This document shows, in pieces, positions 15,962-24,961 of a stretch of DNA of 64,000 bases (position 1 is the stretch's first letter; each line of letters opens with the position of its first letter). This DNA comes from Leptolyngbya sp. Heron Island J (lineage in GTDB: Bacteria; Cyanobacteriota; Cyanobacteriia; Phormidesmidales; Phormidesmidaceae): assembly GCF_000482245.1 (NCBI RefSeq), contig NZ_AWNH01000005.1:26444-90443 (forward strand). Direction: 5' to 3'. Under the pieces are notes generated by a model. That model saw nothing but the letters and a program-made list of their open reading frames with translations. It was not told the DNA's origin and made no database searches. The position numbers and the translations under genes were made by a program.

Positions 15962-16933
15962 ATGACTTCAACAACATCGCTGTTTGCCCCCGTCGAAGCC
16001 GATCTTAGGCTCCTGACGGATAATCTAAAGCAGCTGGTCGGTGCTCGGCATCCTATTCTCTACGCTGCTGCGGAGCATCTGTTCGGGGCTGGAGGAAAGC
16101 GCATTCGACCTGCGATTGTTCTGCTGCTATCACGCGCCACGGTGATGGAGGCAGAGATTCCAGCTCGACATTTTCGCCTGGCTGAAATTACTGAGATGAT
16201 TCACACCGCTAGTCTTGTGCATGATGATGTGGTAGATGAATCATCCCTAAGACGAGGGGTGCCTACGGTTCACAGTAGTTTTAATAATCGGGTCGCGGTT
16301 TTGGCTGGTGATTTTTTGTTCGCTCAGTCATCCTGGCACCTGGCAAACTTGGATAATCTAACGGTGGTCAAGCTGCTTTCCCGCGTGATTATGGATTTAG
16401 CGGAAGGTGAGATTCAGCAAGGTTTGAACCGCTTTGATACGACTCTTTCGATTGATGCCTACCTGATGAAGAGCTACTACAAAACGGCATCGCTGATTGC
16501 TAATAGCTGTAAGTCGGTTGGTGTGTTGAGTCAGGTGTCTGACACGCTAACCGAGGCGCTATATCAGTATGGGCGTAATTTGGGATTAGCGTTTCAAATT
16601 GTGGATGACATTCTCGACTTCACGGGCTCTGAGGAGGTGCTGGGTAAGCCTGCTGGTTCTGATTTGCTGAGCGGTAACCTGACGGCTCCGGTGCTTTATG
16701 CTATGGAAGAAACTCCCTATTTGACTACGCTAATTGAACGTGAGTTTGCTCAAGGTGGGGACTTTGATGAGGCCATTGCCTTGGTCAGAGCCAGTCGTGG
16801 TATTGAGCGCTCACGGGAACTGGCTTCGCAGCATGTTGAGAAGGCTGTGGAGAATTTAGCGGGTCTGTCTGCGTCAGAGCCAAAACGAGCTTTGGAAGCG
16901 TTGTCCAGCTATGTGCTCAGCCGGTTGTACTAG
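15962..16933 (+). CDS. sds: Solanesyl (long-chain polyprenyl) diphosphate synthase
   Basis: This 323-residue trans-prenyltransferase elongates farnesyl or geranylgeranyl diphosphate with isopentenyl diphosphate to make the plastoquinone side chain. Both Asp-rich motifs are present: first DDVVD at residues 88-92 and second DDILD at 215-219, with GGKRIRP at 44-50 and KTASLI near 174. The residues just before the first motif are small (HTAS), which leaves an open product tunnel and favours long-chain products over GGPP. Length and motifs match cyanobacterial Sds. It stands alone; the ATG at 15,962 (MTSTTSLFAP) agrees with the family. Confidence 0.9.
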   Translation: MTSTTSLFAPVEADLRLLTDNLKQLVGARHPILYAAAEHLFGAGGKRIRPAIVLLLSRATVMEAEIPARHFRLAEITEMIHTASLVHDDVVDESSLRRGVPTVHSSFNNRVAVLAGDFLFAQSSWHLANLDNLTVVKLLSRVIMDLAEGEIQQGLNRFDTTLSIDAYLMKSYYKTASLIANSCKSVGVLSQVSDTLTEALYQYGRNLGLAFQIVDDILDFTGSEEVLGKPAGSDLLSGNLTAPVLYAMEETPYLTTLIEREFAQGGDFDEAIALVRASRGIERSRELASQHVEKAVENLAGLSASEPKRALEALSSYVLSRLY

Positions 16934-17045
16934 ACTGTTGACACGGTTTGGGAATAGATGCTTGCAGAACTAGGCTGTTGCCATATACTCTCGGCTGAGA
17001 GCCTACATCGGCTTTCTTGCTGTGTCGGAGTAAGCAAAGGCAGGG

Positions 17046-18008
17046 ATGGAGCATCCGGTGAGTCCAGTGGTGTGTCTAGGAGAAATTCTGGTTGATAGCT
17101 TTTGGCTAGGTAACCAGGATCAGAAGATGTCGTTGCCTGGTGGTGCGCCTGCTAATGTTGCGTGTGGGCTGGCAAAATTGGGGATATCGGTTGAGTTTGT
17201 CGGGGCAGTGGGGGTTGATGCTTGGGGGCAGGCGTTAACCAGGCTCCTGCCAGACTTGCAGGTTGGATCGCGTGGGCTGCAACGGCATCCAACGGCTCCT
17301 ACCCGTGAGGTTTTTGTGTTGACGGATGAAGCGGGGGAGCGTTCTTTTGCGGGTTTCTCTTTACCTGATCCTGCAGGGTTTGCGGATGCTCATTTGATTT
17401 GCGATCGCATCGATCCCCACTTATTTAATGGCATAAAGTATTTAGTACTCGGCACCCTGGGGCTTGCCTATCCTCAAACGCGAGAGTCGATTCTGCAAGC
17501 GGTGGAGTGGAGCCACCAGTACAATAGTCGAGTCGTATTGGATGTTAACTGGCGACCGATGTTTTGGGAAAATCCAGCCCAGGCCACAGGATTGGTTATG
17601 GATTTACTCAAGCATGTGTCCTTTCTAAAATTATCGGATACTGAGGCACAGTGGCTGTTGGATACGACGGACCCGGTTGAGATCGCGGCCCAACGTCCCT
17701 ATTTGGAAGGGGTGATGGTGACGGCAGGGGCAGCTGGCTGTCGTTATTATCTCGGTGGCCACAGTGGCTATGTGTCTGGGTTTGATGTTGATGTGGAAGA
17801 TACAACTGGCGCGGGAGATGCCTTTGTGGCTGGGTTTTTGCATCAGCTTTGTACCCGTGGTCGTAGCTGTCTATTAGATGCTGAGTGTGCTCATGAGGTG
17901 GTGCGGTATGCCAGTGCGGTGGCAGCGCTGACGACGACACGGTCAGGTGCGATCGCAGGACAACCCACACCGAGAGAAGTGGATGCGTTTTTGTTTCTGA
18001 GAAACTAA
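17046..18008 (+). CDS. PfkB-family sugar kinase (fructokinase-like)
   Basis: A 320-residue ribokinase-fold kinase. The N-terminus has CLGEILVDSFW and LPGGAPANVACGLAKLG (substrate-binding GG), and the C-terminal signature DTTGAGDAFVAGFL contains the catalytic Asp and anion hole. It most resembles fructokinases, which phosphorylate fructose at C6 with ATP, but adenosine or other sugar kinases cannot be excluded. It overlaps the CYTH gene by one base (TAATG), a sign of translational coupling. Confidence 0.85.
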   Translation: MEHPVSPVVCLGEILVDSFWLGNQDQKMSLPGGAPANVACGLAKLGISVEFVGAVGVDAWGQALTRLLPDLQVGSRGLQRHPTAPTREVFVLTDEAGERSFAGFSLPDPAGFADAHLICDRIDPHLFNGIKYLVLGTLGLAYPQTRESILQAVEWSHQYNSRVVLDVNWRPMFWENPAQATGLVMDLLKHVSFLKLSDTEAQWLLDTTDPVEIAAQRPYLEGVMVTAGAAGCRYYLGGHSGYVSGFDVDVEDTTGAGDAFVAGFLHQLCTRGRSCLLDAECAHEVVRYASAVAALTTTRSGAIAGQPTPREVDAFLFLRN

Positions 18009-18481
18009 TGGCTAAGGAGATCGAACGTAAATTTCTGGTGCAGGGCGATGCTTGGCGTGACCTGGCGGAGGGGCGTTACTACTGTCAGGGATATGTTCCT
18101 ACCCAAGGGACGCCGACGGTGCGAGTCAGAATCATTGGGGAGCAGGGATATCTAACCCTGAAGGGACCGGTGAAGGGGATCAGCCGCTCTGAGTTTGAGT
18201 ATGAGATTCCCGTGGCAGATGCCCAGACAATGCTAGTTGAGCTCTGCCAAACCCCGTTTATTGAAAAATATCGCTACCGTATCCAACTAGAGGATTGGAT
18301 TTGGGAGGTGGATGAGTTTTTAGGAGATAACCAGGGGCTGATTTTGGCTGAGGTAGAACTCACCCATGCTGAGCAAACAGTTGATTTGCCCGCTTGGATT
18401 GGTAAAGAGGTGACTGGAGATCCGCGCTATTACAATTCGAACTTGGTGCAGAATCCGTTTAAGAATTGGGGACTGGGTTGA
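18008..18481 (+). CDS. CYTH-domain protein (probable inorganic triphosphatase)
   Basis: The 157-residue protein starts with the CYTH signature EIERKFLV (ExExK) and has alternating charged strands TVRVRIIGEQGYLTLKGP, RSEFEYEI and KYRYRI that line the triphosphate tunnel, ending with DEFLGDNQGLILAEVEL. Single-domain bacterial CYTH proteins are mostly triphosphate tunnel metalloenzymes that hydrolyse tripolyphosphate. It is coupled to the sugar kinase by a one-base stop/start overlap. No adenylate cyclase claim is made. Confidence 0.9.
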   Translation: MAKEIERKFLVQGDAWRDLAEGRYYCQGYVPTQGTPTVRVRIIGEQGYLTLKGPVKGISRSEFEYEIPVADAQTMLVELCQTPFIEKYRYRIQLEDWIWEVDEFLGDNQGLILAEVELTHAEQTVDLPAWIGKEVTGDPRYYNSNLVQNPFKNWGLG

Positions 18482-18573
18482 ATTTTTACCCTTTCTTTAA
18501 GCTATTGGGTTGTTGTAGAGCTTTGCTTTTAAGTGATAGAAGTCGATGGGAGCGTAACCCAACTACGTTGTGG

Positions 18574-19305
18574 TTAATTATATGAGCCCTTGAAGATTCT
18601 TTGGGACTGTCCTCGACCCAGGCGCTGTTCCCCCGGCATTTGATAGGGGACATGGCCGTTGCCATTGCTAGAGGGTTTATTGAGATCGCTGAAGGGGGGG
18701 ACAAAGGCGTGACGATCAGAGTCGTAGGCGAGGATGCTGCCATCATTAATATTGTAGATCCAGCCATGGAGAGATAGGTCACCTCGGTGAAGCATGGAAC
18801 GAACAGCTGGATAGGTGCGCAGATTTTCAATCTGAGTTAGCACATTTTCAGCGACTAGCATATCCAGCTTGTCAGATTTTTCTAGGTCGCCATAGTTGTC
18901 TTCAACCAACTGGCGAGTTGCTTCTGTATGGATCAGCCAGTTGTAAACCAAGGGCATTTTTTCTTCCAGCTTCCCAATCTGTAGTAAACCCTTCATGGCA
19001 CCACAGCTGGAATGACCACAAACAATAATGTGGTCAACGTTCAAAGATTTGACAGCGTATTCAATGGTGGCTCCCTCACCGCCATTAGTTGCGCCAAATG
19101 GGGGGACAATGTTGCCCGCATTGCGAATGACAAATAGTTCACCCAACTCGGCTTGAGTGATTAATTCTGGCTGTACCCGCGAATCGGAACAGGTAATGAA
19201 TAAGACAGTGGGGCTTTGACCCTTGGCCAGCGTGGCCATCAATTTTTTGTGGGAAGGAACGTAGGTATCTTGAAACTGACGCAGCCCCCGCATTAACTTT
19301 TTCAT
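18574..19305 (-). CDS. icfA: Beta-type carbonic anhydrase, probable carboxysomal form
   Basis: The enzyme interconverts CO2 and bicarbonate. Zinc ligands C39, H98 and C101 and the catalytic D41-R43 pair (CSDSR) are all present, with GHSSCGAM around the His and Cys ligands. At 243 residues it has a C-terminal extension after the beta-CA core (from about residue 205, rich in N, G and Q). Such tails are seen in carboxysomal CcaA/IcfA proteins, where they bind CcmM. The tail-based assignment is inference; the beta-CA call is firm. No ccm genes lie in the window. A weaker start occurs upstream, but ATG 19,305 (MKKLMRGLRQFQ) matches the family. Confidence 0.9.
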   Translation of the reverse strand: MKKLMRGLRQFQDTYVPSHKKLMATLAKGQSPTVLFITCSDSRVQPELITQAELGELFVIRNAGNIVPPFGATNGGEGATIEYAVKSLNVDHIIVCGHSSCGAMKGLLQIGKLEEKMPLVYNWLIHTEATRQLVEDNYGDLEKSDKLDMLVAENVLTQIENLRTYPAVRSMLHRGDLSLHGWIYNINDGSILAYDSDRHAFVPPFSDLNKPSSNGNGHVPYQMPGEQRLGRGQSQRIFKGSYN

Positions 19306-19555
19306 TGCCGTTGGTCCTCAATACCTGTTCCTGTGGGTGGGAAATGTAAATACCCCTTAATTTTTATCCCATATCTTTAGAGTGCTGAGTGCAAAGTTTT
19401 GCTTATCAATGTGATTAAGAGTGATGAGCAGTGGGCAATCGGCAGTGGGGGATTGCTTTAACGATTTTTCTCTAGATGGAATGTTTTTGTGGTGATGGGT
19501 ATCGCTACAAATCATCGCTATGATGCATAAGCCTTTGTTTCTATAGTGAAATGCT

Positions 19556-20428
19556 ATGACTGATGATGTGCCTGAGATTAAGGCGATATATACAGACGGT
19601 GCTTGTTCAGGAAACCCTGGTCCAGGGGGCTGGGGGACGGTGATTTATTTTGTAGATGGTCAGATCCACGAGCTGGGCGGTTATGAGCCGGGGACAACTA
19701 ATAATCGGATGGAGATGCAGGCTGCGATCGCAGCCCTCCAATTTCTTCAACAGCACGATTACCACACTCCCATCGAACTCAATACCGATAGCAAATACCT
19801 GATCCACGGCATCACCCAATGGATGCGTGGTTGGAAGCGCAAAGGCTGGAAAACAGCGGCAGGTAAAGCGGTTCTAAATAAAGATCTGTGGTTAGCGCTA
19901 GATGAACTCACCCAGACTCTGAACGCAGAGCAAAAGGTTGCAATTGATTGGAACTATGTCAAAGGCCATGCAGGCAATGTGGGCAACGAACGCTGCGACG
20001 AAATTGCTCGTGCCTTTTCTCAAAAACGCACCATCAGCCTAAAAAAATCAGTTGATGCCAACGCTGGCAATAGTTCTAACCCAGCGGCAGGTGCTGTGGT
20101 CAAGCCAAATCCCAAATCCCGCACTCCAAAAAACGTTGACCCACAAACAAAAATCCCCTTACCCACCATCGATACGACCCTGAGCGATATGTCCGACACT
20201 CGAATTAACCGCGTTAGCAATATGCTGAAACTGCTGCAAACGGCTGACGAACTTGCCAAGCAGGGATATCTGATCACGACATCGGAACTTGTGGTGTTAA
20301 CTGGAGTATCTGCTATTGAACTGGCCAAGCGAGGAGATGATTGGACCTGGCGTAATTGGACGGTTTCCTGTGTTAGTAGCGAGTCTGATCAAGAGAAATT
20401 CTGGCAATTGGAGAGAATTGGTGAATAG
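19556..20428 (+). CDS. rnhA: Ribonuclease HI with cyanobacterial C-terminal extension
   Basis: Residues 1-155 are a complete RNase HI that cuts the RNA strand of RNA-DNA hybrids. Catalytic residues are visible: D14 (YTDGACSGNPG), E53 (NNRMEMQAA), D78 (NTDSKYL) and D148 (NERCDEIA), with H138 in VKGHAG. Residues ~156-205 form a Pro/Thr-rich linker. Residues ~215-290 are an extra domain (MLKLLQTADELAKQGYLI, then WTWRNW) that recurs in cyanobacteria and may bind nucleic acid. Normal length for the core is about 155. It is a single gene; no promoter is obvious, although CTATAG lies 9 bp upstream of the ATG. Confidence 0.92.
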   Translation: MTDDVPEIKAIYTDGACSGNPGPGGWGTVIYFVDGQIHELGGYEPGTTNNRMEMQAAIAALQFLQQHDYHTPIELNTDSKYLIHGITQWMRGWKRKGWKTAAGKAVLNKDLWLALDELTQTLNAEQKVAIDWNYVKGHAGNVGNERCDEIARAFSQKRTISLKKSVDANAGNSSNPAAGAVVKPNPKSRTPKNVDPQTKIPLPTIDTTLSDMSDTRINRVSNMLKLLQTADELAKQGYLITTSELVVLTGVSAIELAKRGDDWTWRNWTVSCVSSESDQEKFWQLERIGE

Positions 20429-20593
20429 GCGAACTCCCTGCTGAATAGAGCATGTTATACCAAATCCAAATTCATCAAACCCGATTAAAAATAGACAGTT
20501 CTGTAGGGAGCATCTCCTTGTGGGTGCCCTTAGGTATCGGACGCTATCAGTCAGGATTTCGTATTAGCCTTATCGAGATGGGTAGATAGAAGC

Positions 20594-20635
20594 AAAAAAA
20601 GAAGGACTCCTCGAACGAGGAATCCTTCTTTTTTT
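20594..20635 (-). terminator. Bidirectional-looking terminator of psbA
   Basis: The 13-bp stem 20,601-20,613 with 20,616-20,628 is flanked by A7 on the left and T9 on the right, so it can act both ways. The single C-A mismatch on the plus strand becomes a U-G wobble on the minus strand, which favours its use by psbA, ending 36 bp downstream of the psbA stop. Confidence 0.85.
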
Positions 20636-20670
20636 GAACTAAGCCTTACAACTTAGCCGTAACTAAAGCA

Positions 20671-21753
20671 CTAGCCGTTGATTGCAGGAGCGCTCAAAGC
20701 AACAGGTACTTCAGCACCGGCAGCCAAGTCGAGCGGGAAGTTGTGAGCATTACGCTCGTGCATGACTTCCATACCCAGGTTGGCGCGGTTGATCACGTCA
20801 GCCCAAGTACTTACTACACGACCCTGGGAATCCAAAATGGACTGGTTAAAGTTAAACCCGTTCAAGTTGAATGCCATGGTGCTGATGCCCAGTGCAGTGA
20901 ACCAAATGCAAACCACCGGCCAAGCGCCCAAGAAGAAGTGCAAGGAACGGCTGTTGTTGAAGGAGGCGTACTGGAAGATCAAACGACCGAAGTAGCCGTG
21001 GGCTGCAACGATGTTGTAAGTCTCTTCTTCTTGACCAAACTTGTAACCATAGTTCTGGGACTCAGTCTCAGTGGTCTCACGAACCAAGGAGGAAGTTACC
21101 AGAGAACCATGCATCGCGGAGAACAAGGAACCACCAAATACACCCGCCACACCAAGCATGTGGAAGGGGTGCATCAGGATGTTGTGCTCAGCCTGGAAGA
21201 CAAGCATGAAGTTGAACGTACCGGAGATACCCAGAGGCATACCATCAGAGAAGGAACCCTGACCAATGGGGTAGATCAAGAACACTGCAGTTGCAGACGC
21301 CAAAGGAGCGGAGTAAGCAACACAGATCCAAGGACGCATACCCAAGCGGTAGCTCAATTCCCACTGACGTCCCATGTAGGCAAAGCAGCCTAGGAGGAAG
21401 TGGAAAATGACCAGCTGGTAAGGGCCACCGTTGTACAACCACTCATCTAAGGAAGCAGCTTCCCAGATGGGGTAGAAGTGAAGACCGATAGCGTTGGAAG
21501 AAGGAATTACAGCACCGGAGATGATGTTGTTGCCAAGTAGCAACGAACCAGCAACGGGCTCACGGATACCGTCAATATCAACGGGAGGAGCAGCGATGAA
21601 TGCAATGACGAAGCAAGCAGTGGCAGCCAGCAGCGTAGGAATCATCAGCGTACCGAACCAACCAACATAAATGCGGTTGTCAGTGCTGGTGACCCAATTG
21701 CAATACTGATCCCACATGCTAGCCCGATCACGGGATTGCAAAGTAGAAGTCAT
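20671..21753 (-). CDS. psbA: Photosystem II reaction-centre protein D1
   Basis: The 360-residue D1 subunit binds the primary donor chlorophylls, pheophytin, QB and the Mn cluster in the thylakoid membrane. Y161-region and H198, H215, H272 contexts are intact, as are the C-terminal [13 protein letters not shown] metal ligands and cleavage site after A344. Residue 130 is Gln, the low-light (D1:1/PsbA1-like) state; F158, G80 and T286 are standard, so it is not the D1' form. Residues unlike most D1 proteins are L73 (usually Y), A125 (usually C) and C282 (usually G). The frame extends 11 codons upstream, but ATG 21,753 ([12 protein letters not shown]) is the family start. Confidence 0.98.
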   Translation of the reverse strand: MTSTLQSRDRASMWDQYCNWVTSTDNRIYVGWFGTLMIPTLLAATACFVIAFIAAPPVDIDGIREPVAGSLLLGNNIISGAVIPSSNAIGLHFYPIWEAASLDEWLYNGGPYQLVIFHFLLGCFAYMGRQWELSYRLGMRPWICVAYSAPLASATAVFLIYPIGQGSFSDGMPLGISGTFNFMLVFQAEHNILMHPFHMLGVAGVFGGSLFSAMHGSLVTSSLVRETTETESQNYGYKFGQEEETYNIVAAHGYFGRLIFQYASFNNSRSLHFFLGAWPVVCIWFTALGISTMAFNLNGFNFNQSILDSQGRVVSTWADVINRANLGMEVMHERNAHNFPLDLAAGAEVPVALSAPAING

Positions 21754-21798
21754 AGTGATGATGAAGTTATGAACACGAGTCAACACTACCGTGAAGGC

Positions 21799-21855
21799 CT
21801 ACAGAGTCAAATGATTAATCTCTGTAGCAAATGAGTATGTGAAGACTCGTTTATA
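21799..21855 (-). promoter_or_regulatory. psbA leader: 8-bp stem-loop and candidate -10 box
   Basis: On the minus strand TATAAA (21,855-21,850) is a candidate -10 box, though no good -35 is 16-18 bp upstream. A transcript starting near 21,843 would have a ~90-nt leader holding CTACAGAG and CTCTGTAG (21,827-21,820 with 21,806-21,799), a perfect 8-bp stem with a 13-nt loop. Leader stem-loops are common in psbA mRNAs and can affect stability or translation under changing light. This is a position-based inference. Confidence 0.45.
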
Positions 21856-21949
21856 AGATTAGTAAATGTGCTTAGCGGATTGTAGGGGTACGATACGAAA
21901 CTTGCAGGATTGATACATTTCTACGTAAAAAATGAGTGATTGCTCATCG

Positions 21950-22294
21950 TTAGCCAGGAGGCCAGCTGAGTGAACGACCGCCTAGCAAGTGCATGTGAAG
22001 GTGGAAGACGGTTTGGCCCCCATCTTCGTCGGTATTAATCACGACCCGATAGCCATTGCTCAAGCCTTCTTTTTCAGCAATTGACTTTACAGTTAGCAAC
22101 ATATGACCTAGTAATTCTTTGTCCTGGTCTGCTATGTCTGCAAGTCTTGGAATTGTTTTTTTAGGAATAACTAGTATGTGGGTCGGTGCTTGGGGGTTGA
22201 TATCTCTAAACGCCAGGCATAGTTCATCTTCATAAATGATGTCTGCTGGAATTTCTTTGCGGATGATTTTGCCAAAAATTGTGTCTTCACTCAT
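21950..22294 (-). CDS. HIT-family nucleotide-binding hydrolase (HinT-like)
   Basis: A 114-residue histidine-triad protein with the signature [11 protein letters not shown] (HxHxHxx) near its C-terminus and [18 protein letters not shown] at the N-terminus, as in HinT. HinT enzymes hydrolyse adenosine phosphoramidates and acyl-AMP. Length matches the family. It lies 196 bp upstream of psbA on the same strand, so the two have separate promoters in all likelihood. Confidence 0.92.
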   Translation of the reverse strand: MSEDTIFGKIIRKEIPADIIYEDELCLAFRDINPQAPTHILVIPKKTIPRLADIADQDKELLGHMLLTVKSIAEKEGLSNGYRVVINTDEDGGQTVFHLHMHLLGGRSLSWPPG

Positions 22295-22401
22295 AGTGCG
22301 TTGATGGGCATAACGCTCTGCATTGTAAGTGTTAGACCGTTCTCAAGCGGCTAATACTTTCTTTGTTTTGCAGCGATGGCAACAGTCAATAAAGCTGGAG
22401 T

Positions 22402-22749
22402 TTATTTGCCGACTGGTGGCTGAGGAAACTGAACTTGGGAATAGAGCCAATTAGCGATTAATTTTGGGCAGTTTTTCTTTGACCAGCGCACAGCTAAGGA
22501 ATGGAATACGGGTTTGGTCAAGCGAGCAATCCACTTCATCATGCGGTTGAGTGGACGGGGCTTAACACGATAATTGATCAGATTATTGGAACCAATGTCA
22601 TAGAGCCGATCTAAGACAAGTTGCAGTGTGGCTTCTTCTCGGCTAAACATATTTTCTAGTAAAAGTTCCACATCCTTCATGTGCTCATCGGCCAGCTGTT
22701 TTTCACGGATGGTGATGGCGACCTCGGAGGATTTGGAAATTGTCAGCAT
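22402..22749 (-). CDS. Hypothetical cyanobacterial protein
   Basis: I do not assign a function to this 115-residue basic protein. It is mostly helical: an acidic N-terminal helix (DVELLLENMFSREEATLQLV), a Pro/Arg loop (YRVKPRPLNRMMKW) and a C-terminal helix ending in QFPQPPVGK. No signal peptide, membrane helix or cysteines in pairs are visible. It is 107 bp upstream of the HIT gene on the same strand. Codon use looks like its neighbours, so it is probably a real gene. Confidence 0.6.
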   Translation of the reverse strand: MLTISKSSEVAITIREKQLADEHMKDVELLLENMFSREEATLQLVLDRLYDIGSNNLINYRVKPRPLNRMMKWIARLTKPVFHSLAVRWSKKNCPKLIANWLYSQVQFPQPPVGK

Positions 22750-23297
22750 GGTTTTTTTAAGATCGTTTTCTATAGGTGATTTGACTACGACTTGCTGATT
22801 TGTCGAGGATTAATCTGAGAAAGATTTGAGCTAATTAGGAAGTTTTGATTTTAGACTACCTGGCCTGATTTCATCAGTAATAAGTAGATAGCCGAGAGTA
22901 AACGTCCCTAACACCGCTGGTTTCGACTCCGCTCAACCAGCTAATTTAGAGAAATGAGGGCTGAGGCTTCGATGGTAAGGCTTCGACGGTGAGCTCAGCC
23001 GAACCGCTCAGCCGAACCGTGGAGTCGAAGCCCGGATTGATGGATAGTTTTGTCTATTCACGTTAGCAACGATTATGAATCCATCAGCGACTACTAGCGA
23101 TTAACAAAGCGCTGAAGATTGTGCATTTAACTCTCTAACATCCAAATACGATACTTTAGGATTTGAGCGTGTGATTCTCGTCGTGTTGGTGGGTTGCTGG
23201 CAAGAGGTGACTGTCAGTTTCTGCCGACAAATCTAACCACCACATAGCGCTCTAATTATGAGCTTGGGCATGCTACGTAAACATGTAGGAGGCCATC
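22750..23297. other. Intergenic region upstream of comM
   Basis: About 550 bases between divergent genes. It holds the interspersed repeat at 22,919-23,032 and, at its right end, a good ribosome-binding site (AGGAGG, 23,288-23,293) for comM. Nothing else in it looks like a gene. Confidence 0.6.
22919..23032. repeat. Interspersed repeat with inverted ends and a 13-bp tandem
   Basis: GGTTTCGACTCC (22,919-22,930) and its near complement GGAGTCGAAGCC (23,021-23,032) flank a segment with GGCTTCGA copies and two adjacent copies of GCTCAGCCGAACC (22,993-23,005 and 23,006-23,018). The TTCGACTCCGCTCA word is a familiar type of short interspersed repeat in cyanobacteria. It may be a MITE or REP-like element; no protein is encoded. 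Confidence 0.55.
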
Positions 23298-24827
23298 ATG
23301 CTGGCTAGAATTTGGAGTGCATCGCTAATTGGTATTGATGCTCTAAAAGTTGGTGTGGAGGTGGATCTGTCGGGAGGTTTACCGAGTGTAGTGGTGGTAG
23401 GCTTGCCCGATACGGCTGTCCAAGAGTCCCGTGAACGGGTGAAGGCAGCCCTAAAAAATGCAGGTTTTCCGTTTCCTATGCGGAAAGTGGTGGTGAACCT
23501 GACCCCTGCCGATGTACGTAAAGAAGGGCCAATTTACGATTTGCCGATTGCCATTGGCATTTTGGCGGCAGCCGATCTGGTGAACCAAACATGTTTAGAT
23601 GAGTATCTGCTATTAGGTGAACTTTCGTTAGATGGCAGTCTGAGACCTGTTGCCGGTGTAATGGCGATGGCGGCTGCAGCACCCCAGTTGGGTATTAAAG
23701 GGCTGCTGGTGCCAGAGGATAATGCGCAGGAAGCAGCGGTGGTGCCTGGTCTTTCAGTCTATGGCTTTAAGTCAGTCACGGATGTGGTCGATTTTCTGAA
23801 TAGCCCTAGCGATCGCACACCGCTAACAATTAACGGGAATGAAGCCCTGGCCCAGGCTACCCCCCATGCCGTAGACCTACGAGACGTTAAAGGCCAAGCT
23901 CAGGCCAGACGGGCGCTGGAAATTGCCGCAGCCGGAGGCCATAACCTAATTTTTGTGGGACCGCCAGGTAGTGGCAAAACAATGCTGGCGCGGCGGCTAT
24001 CAACTATTCTGCCGCCGCTAAATTTCCAAGAAGCCCTGGAGGTTACCCAAATTCATTCGGTAGCCGGTTTGCTAAAAGATAAAGGCACACTGGTCACCGA
24101 GCGACCGTTTCGGAGCCCCCATCACTCCGCCTCGGGGCCTGCCCTGGTCGGTGGGGGTAGTTTTCCCAAGCCAGGGGAAATTTCCTTAGCCCATCGCGGC
24201 ATTCTTTTCCTGGATGAACTGACCGAATTTAATCGCAAGGTGCTGGAGTTTTTACGTCAGCCGCTGGAAGATGGGTATGTCAGTATTGCTCGGACCAGGC
24301 AGTCGGTTGAATTCCCGGCTCAGTTTACCCTGGTGGCTAGTACCAATCCCTGTCCCTGTGGTTTCTTTGGCGATAGCGTTCAGCCTTGTACCTGTAATCC
24401 TCGCAGCCGCGAACTCTATTGGGCTAAGCTCTCAGGTCCCCTGATGGACCGCATTGATCTACAGGTGGTGGTTAGCCGGTTAAAACCCGAAGAAATTACC
24501 CAACATCAGCCTGGAGAGCCTTCAAAACCCGTGCGTCATCGGGTAGAACTAGCACGTCAGCGAGCCCAGTCTCGGTTTGCAAATGAGCCCAAGCTGCAGT
24601 GTAATGCAGATTTAGAAAGCCGCCATCTGCGTCAGTGGTGTCAGCTAGATGACACTTCACGCACATTATTGGAAACAGCCGTCCGTAAACTAGGATTGTC
24701 GGCTCGTGCGACTGACCGGATTTTAAAGGTAGCCCGTACCATTGCTGATTTAGCGGCTGTGGATAGCTTGGAATCAGGACATATTGCTGAAGCGATTCAG
24801 TATCGTACGATCGACCGTATGCAATAA
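23298..24827 (+). CDS. comM: YifB/ComM-type Mg-chelatase-like AAA+ ATPase
   Basis: A 509-residue protein with an N-terminal Lon-S5-like ChlI domain (MLARIWSASLIGIDA... VVVVGLPDTAVQESRERVKAAL in parts), Walker A GPPGSGKT at 221-228, Walker B LFLDELTEF, and the conserved STNPCPCG cysteine region. In other bacteria ComM is a branch-migration helicase that extends integration of transforming DNA. Cyanobacteria often keep it even when competence is untested. Strong Shine-Dalgarno AGGAGG lies 7 bp before the ATG. Full family length. Confidence 0.92.
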   Translation: MLARIWSASLIGIDALKVGVEVDLSGGLPSVVVVGLPDTAVQESRERVKAALKNAGFPFPMRKVVVNLTPADVRKEGPIYDLPIAIGILAAADLVNQTCLDEYLLLGELSLDGSLRPVAGVMAMAAAAPQLGIKGLLVPEDNAQEAAVVPGLSVYGFKSVTDVVDFLNSPSDRTPLTINGNEALAQATPHAVDLRDVKGQAQARRALEIAAAGGHNLIFVGPPGSGKTMLARRLSTILPPLNFQEALEVTQIHSVAGLLKDKGTLVTERPFRSPHHSASGPALVGGGSFPKPGEISLAHRGILFLDELTEFNRKVLEFLRQPLEDGYVSIARTRQSVEFPAQFTLVASTNPCPCGFFGDSVQPCTCNPRSRELYWAKLSGPLMDRIDLQVVVSRLKPEEITQHQPGEPSKPVRHRVELARQRAQSRFANEPKLQCNADLESRHLRQWCQLDDTSRTLLETAVRKLGLSARATDRILKVARTIADLAAVDSLESGHIAEAIQYRTIDRMQ

Positions 24828-24961
24828 ATACCTGAGCTGACGGAACTTCCCCTAGGAATTTGTCGACAGGTGATTGAGGCGTCAACAGTTTATCTGGGTT
24901 CCTAAGGTGACAGGCGCTATATCATGGATGTTCGTAGATGCGTGGGATGCTTCACTCAATT

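Noticed and set aside
20743..21393. 216-codon plus-strand ORF antisense to psbA
   Set aside because: It is a shadow of the highly biased psbA codons, has no ribosome-binding site and no protein-like pattern.
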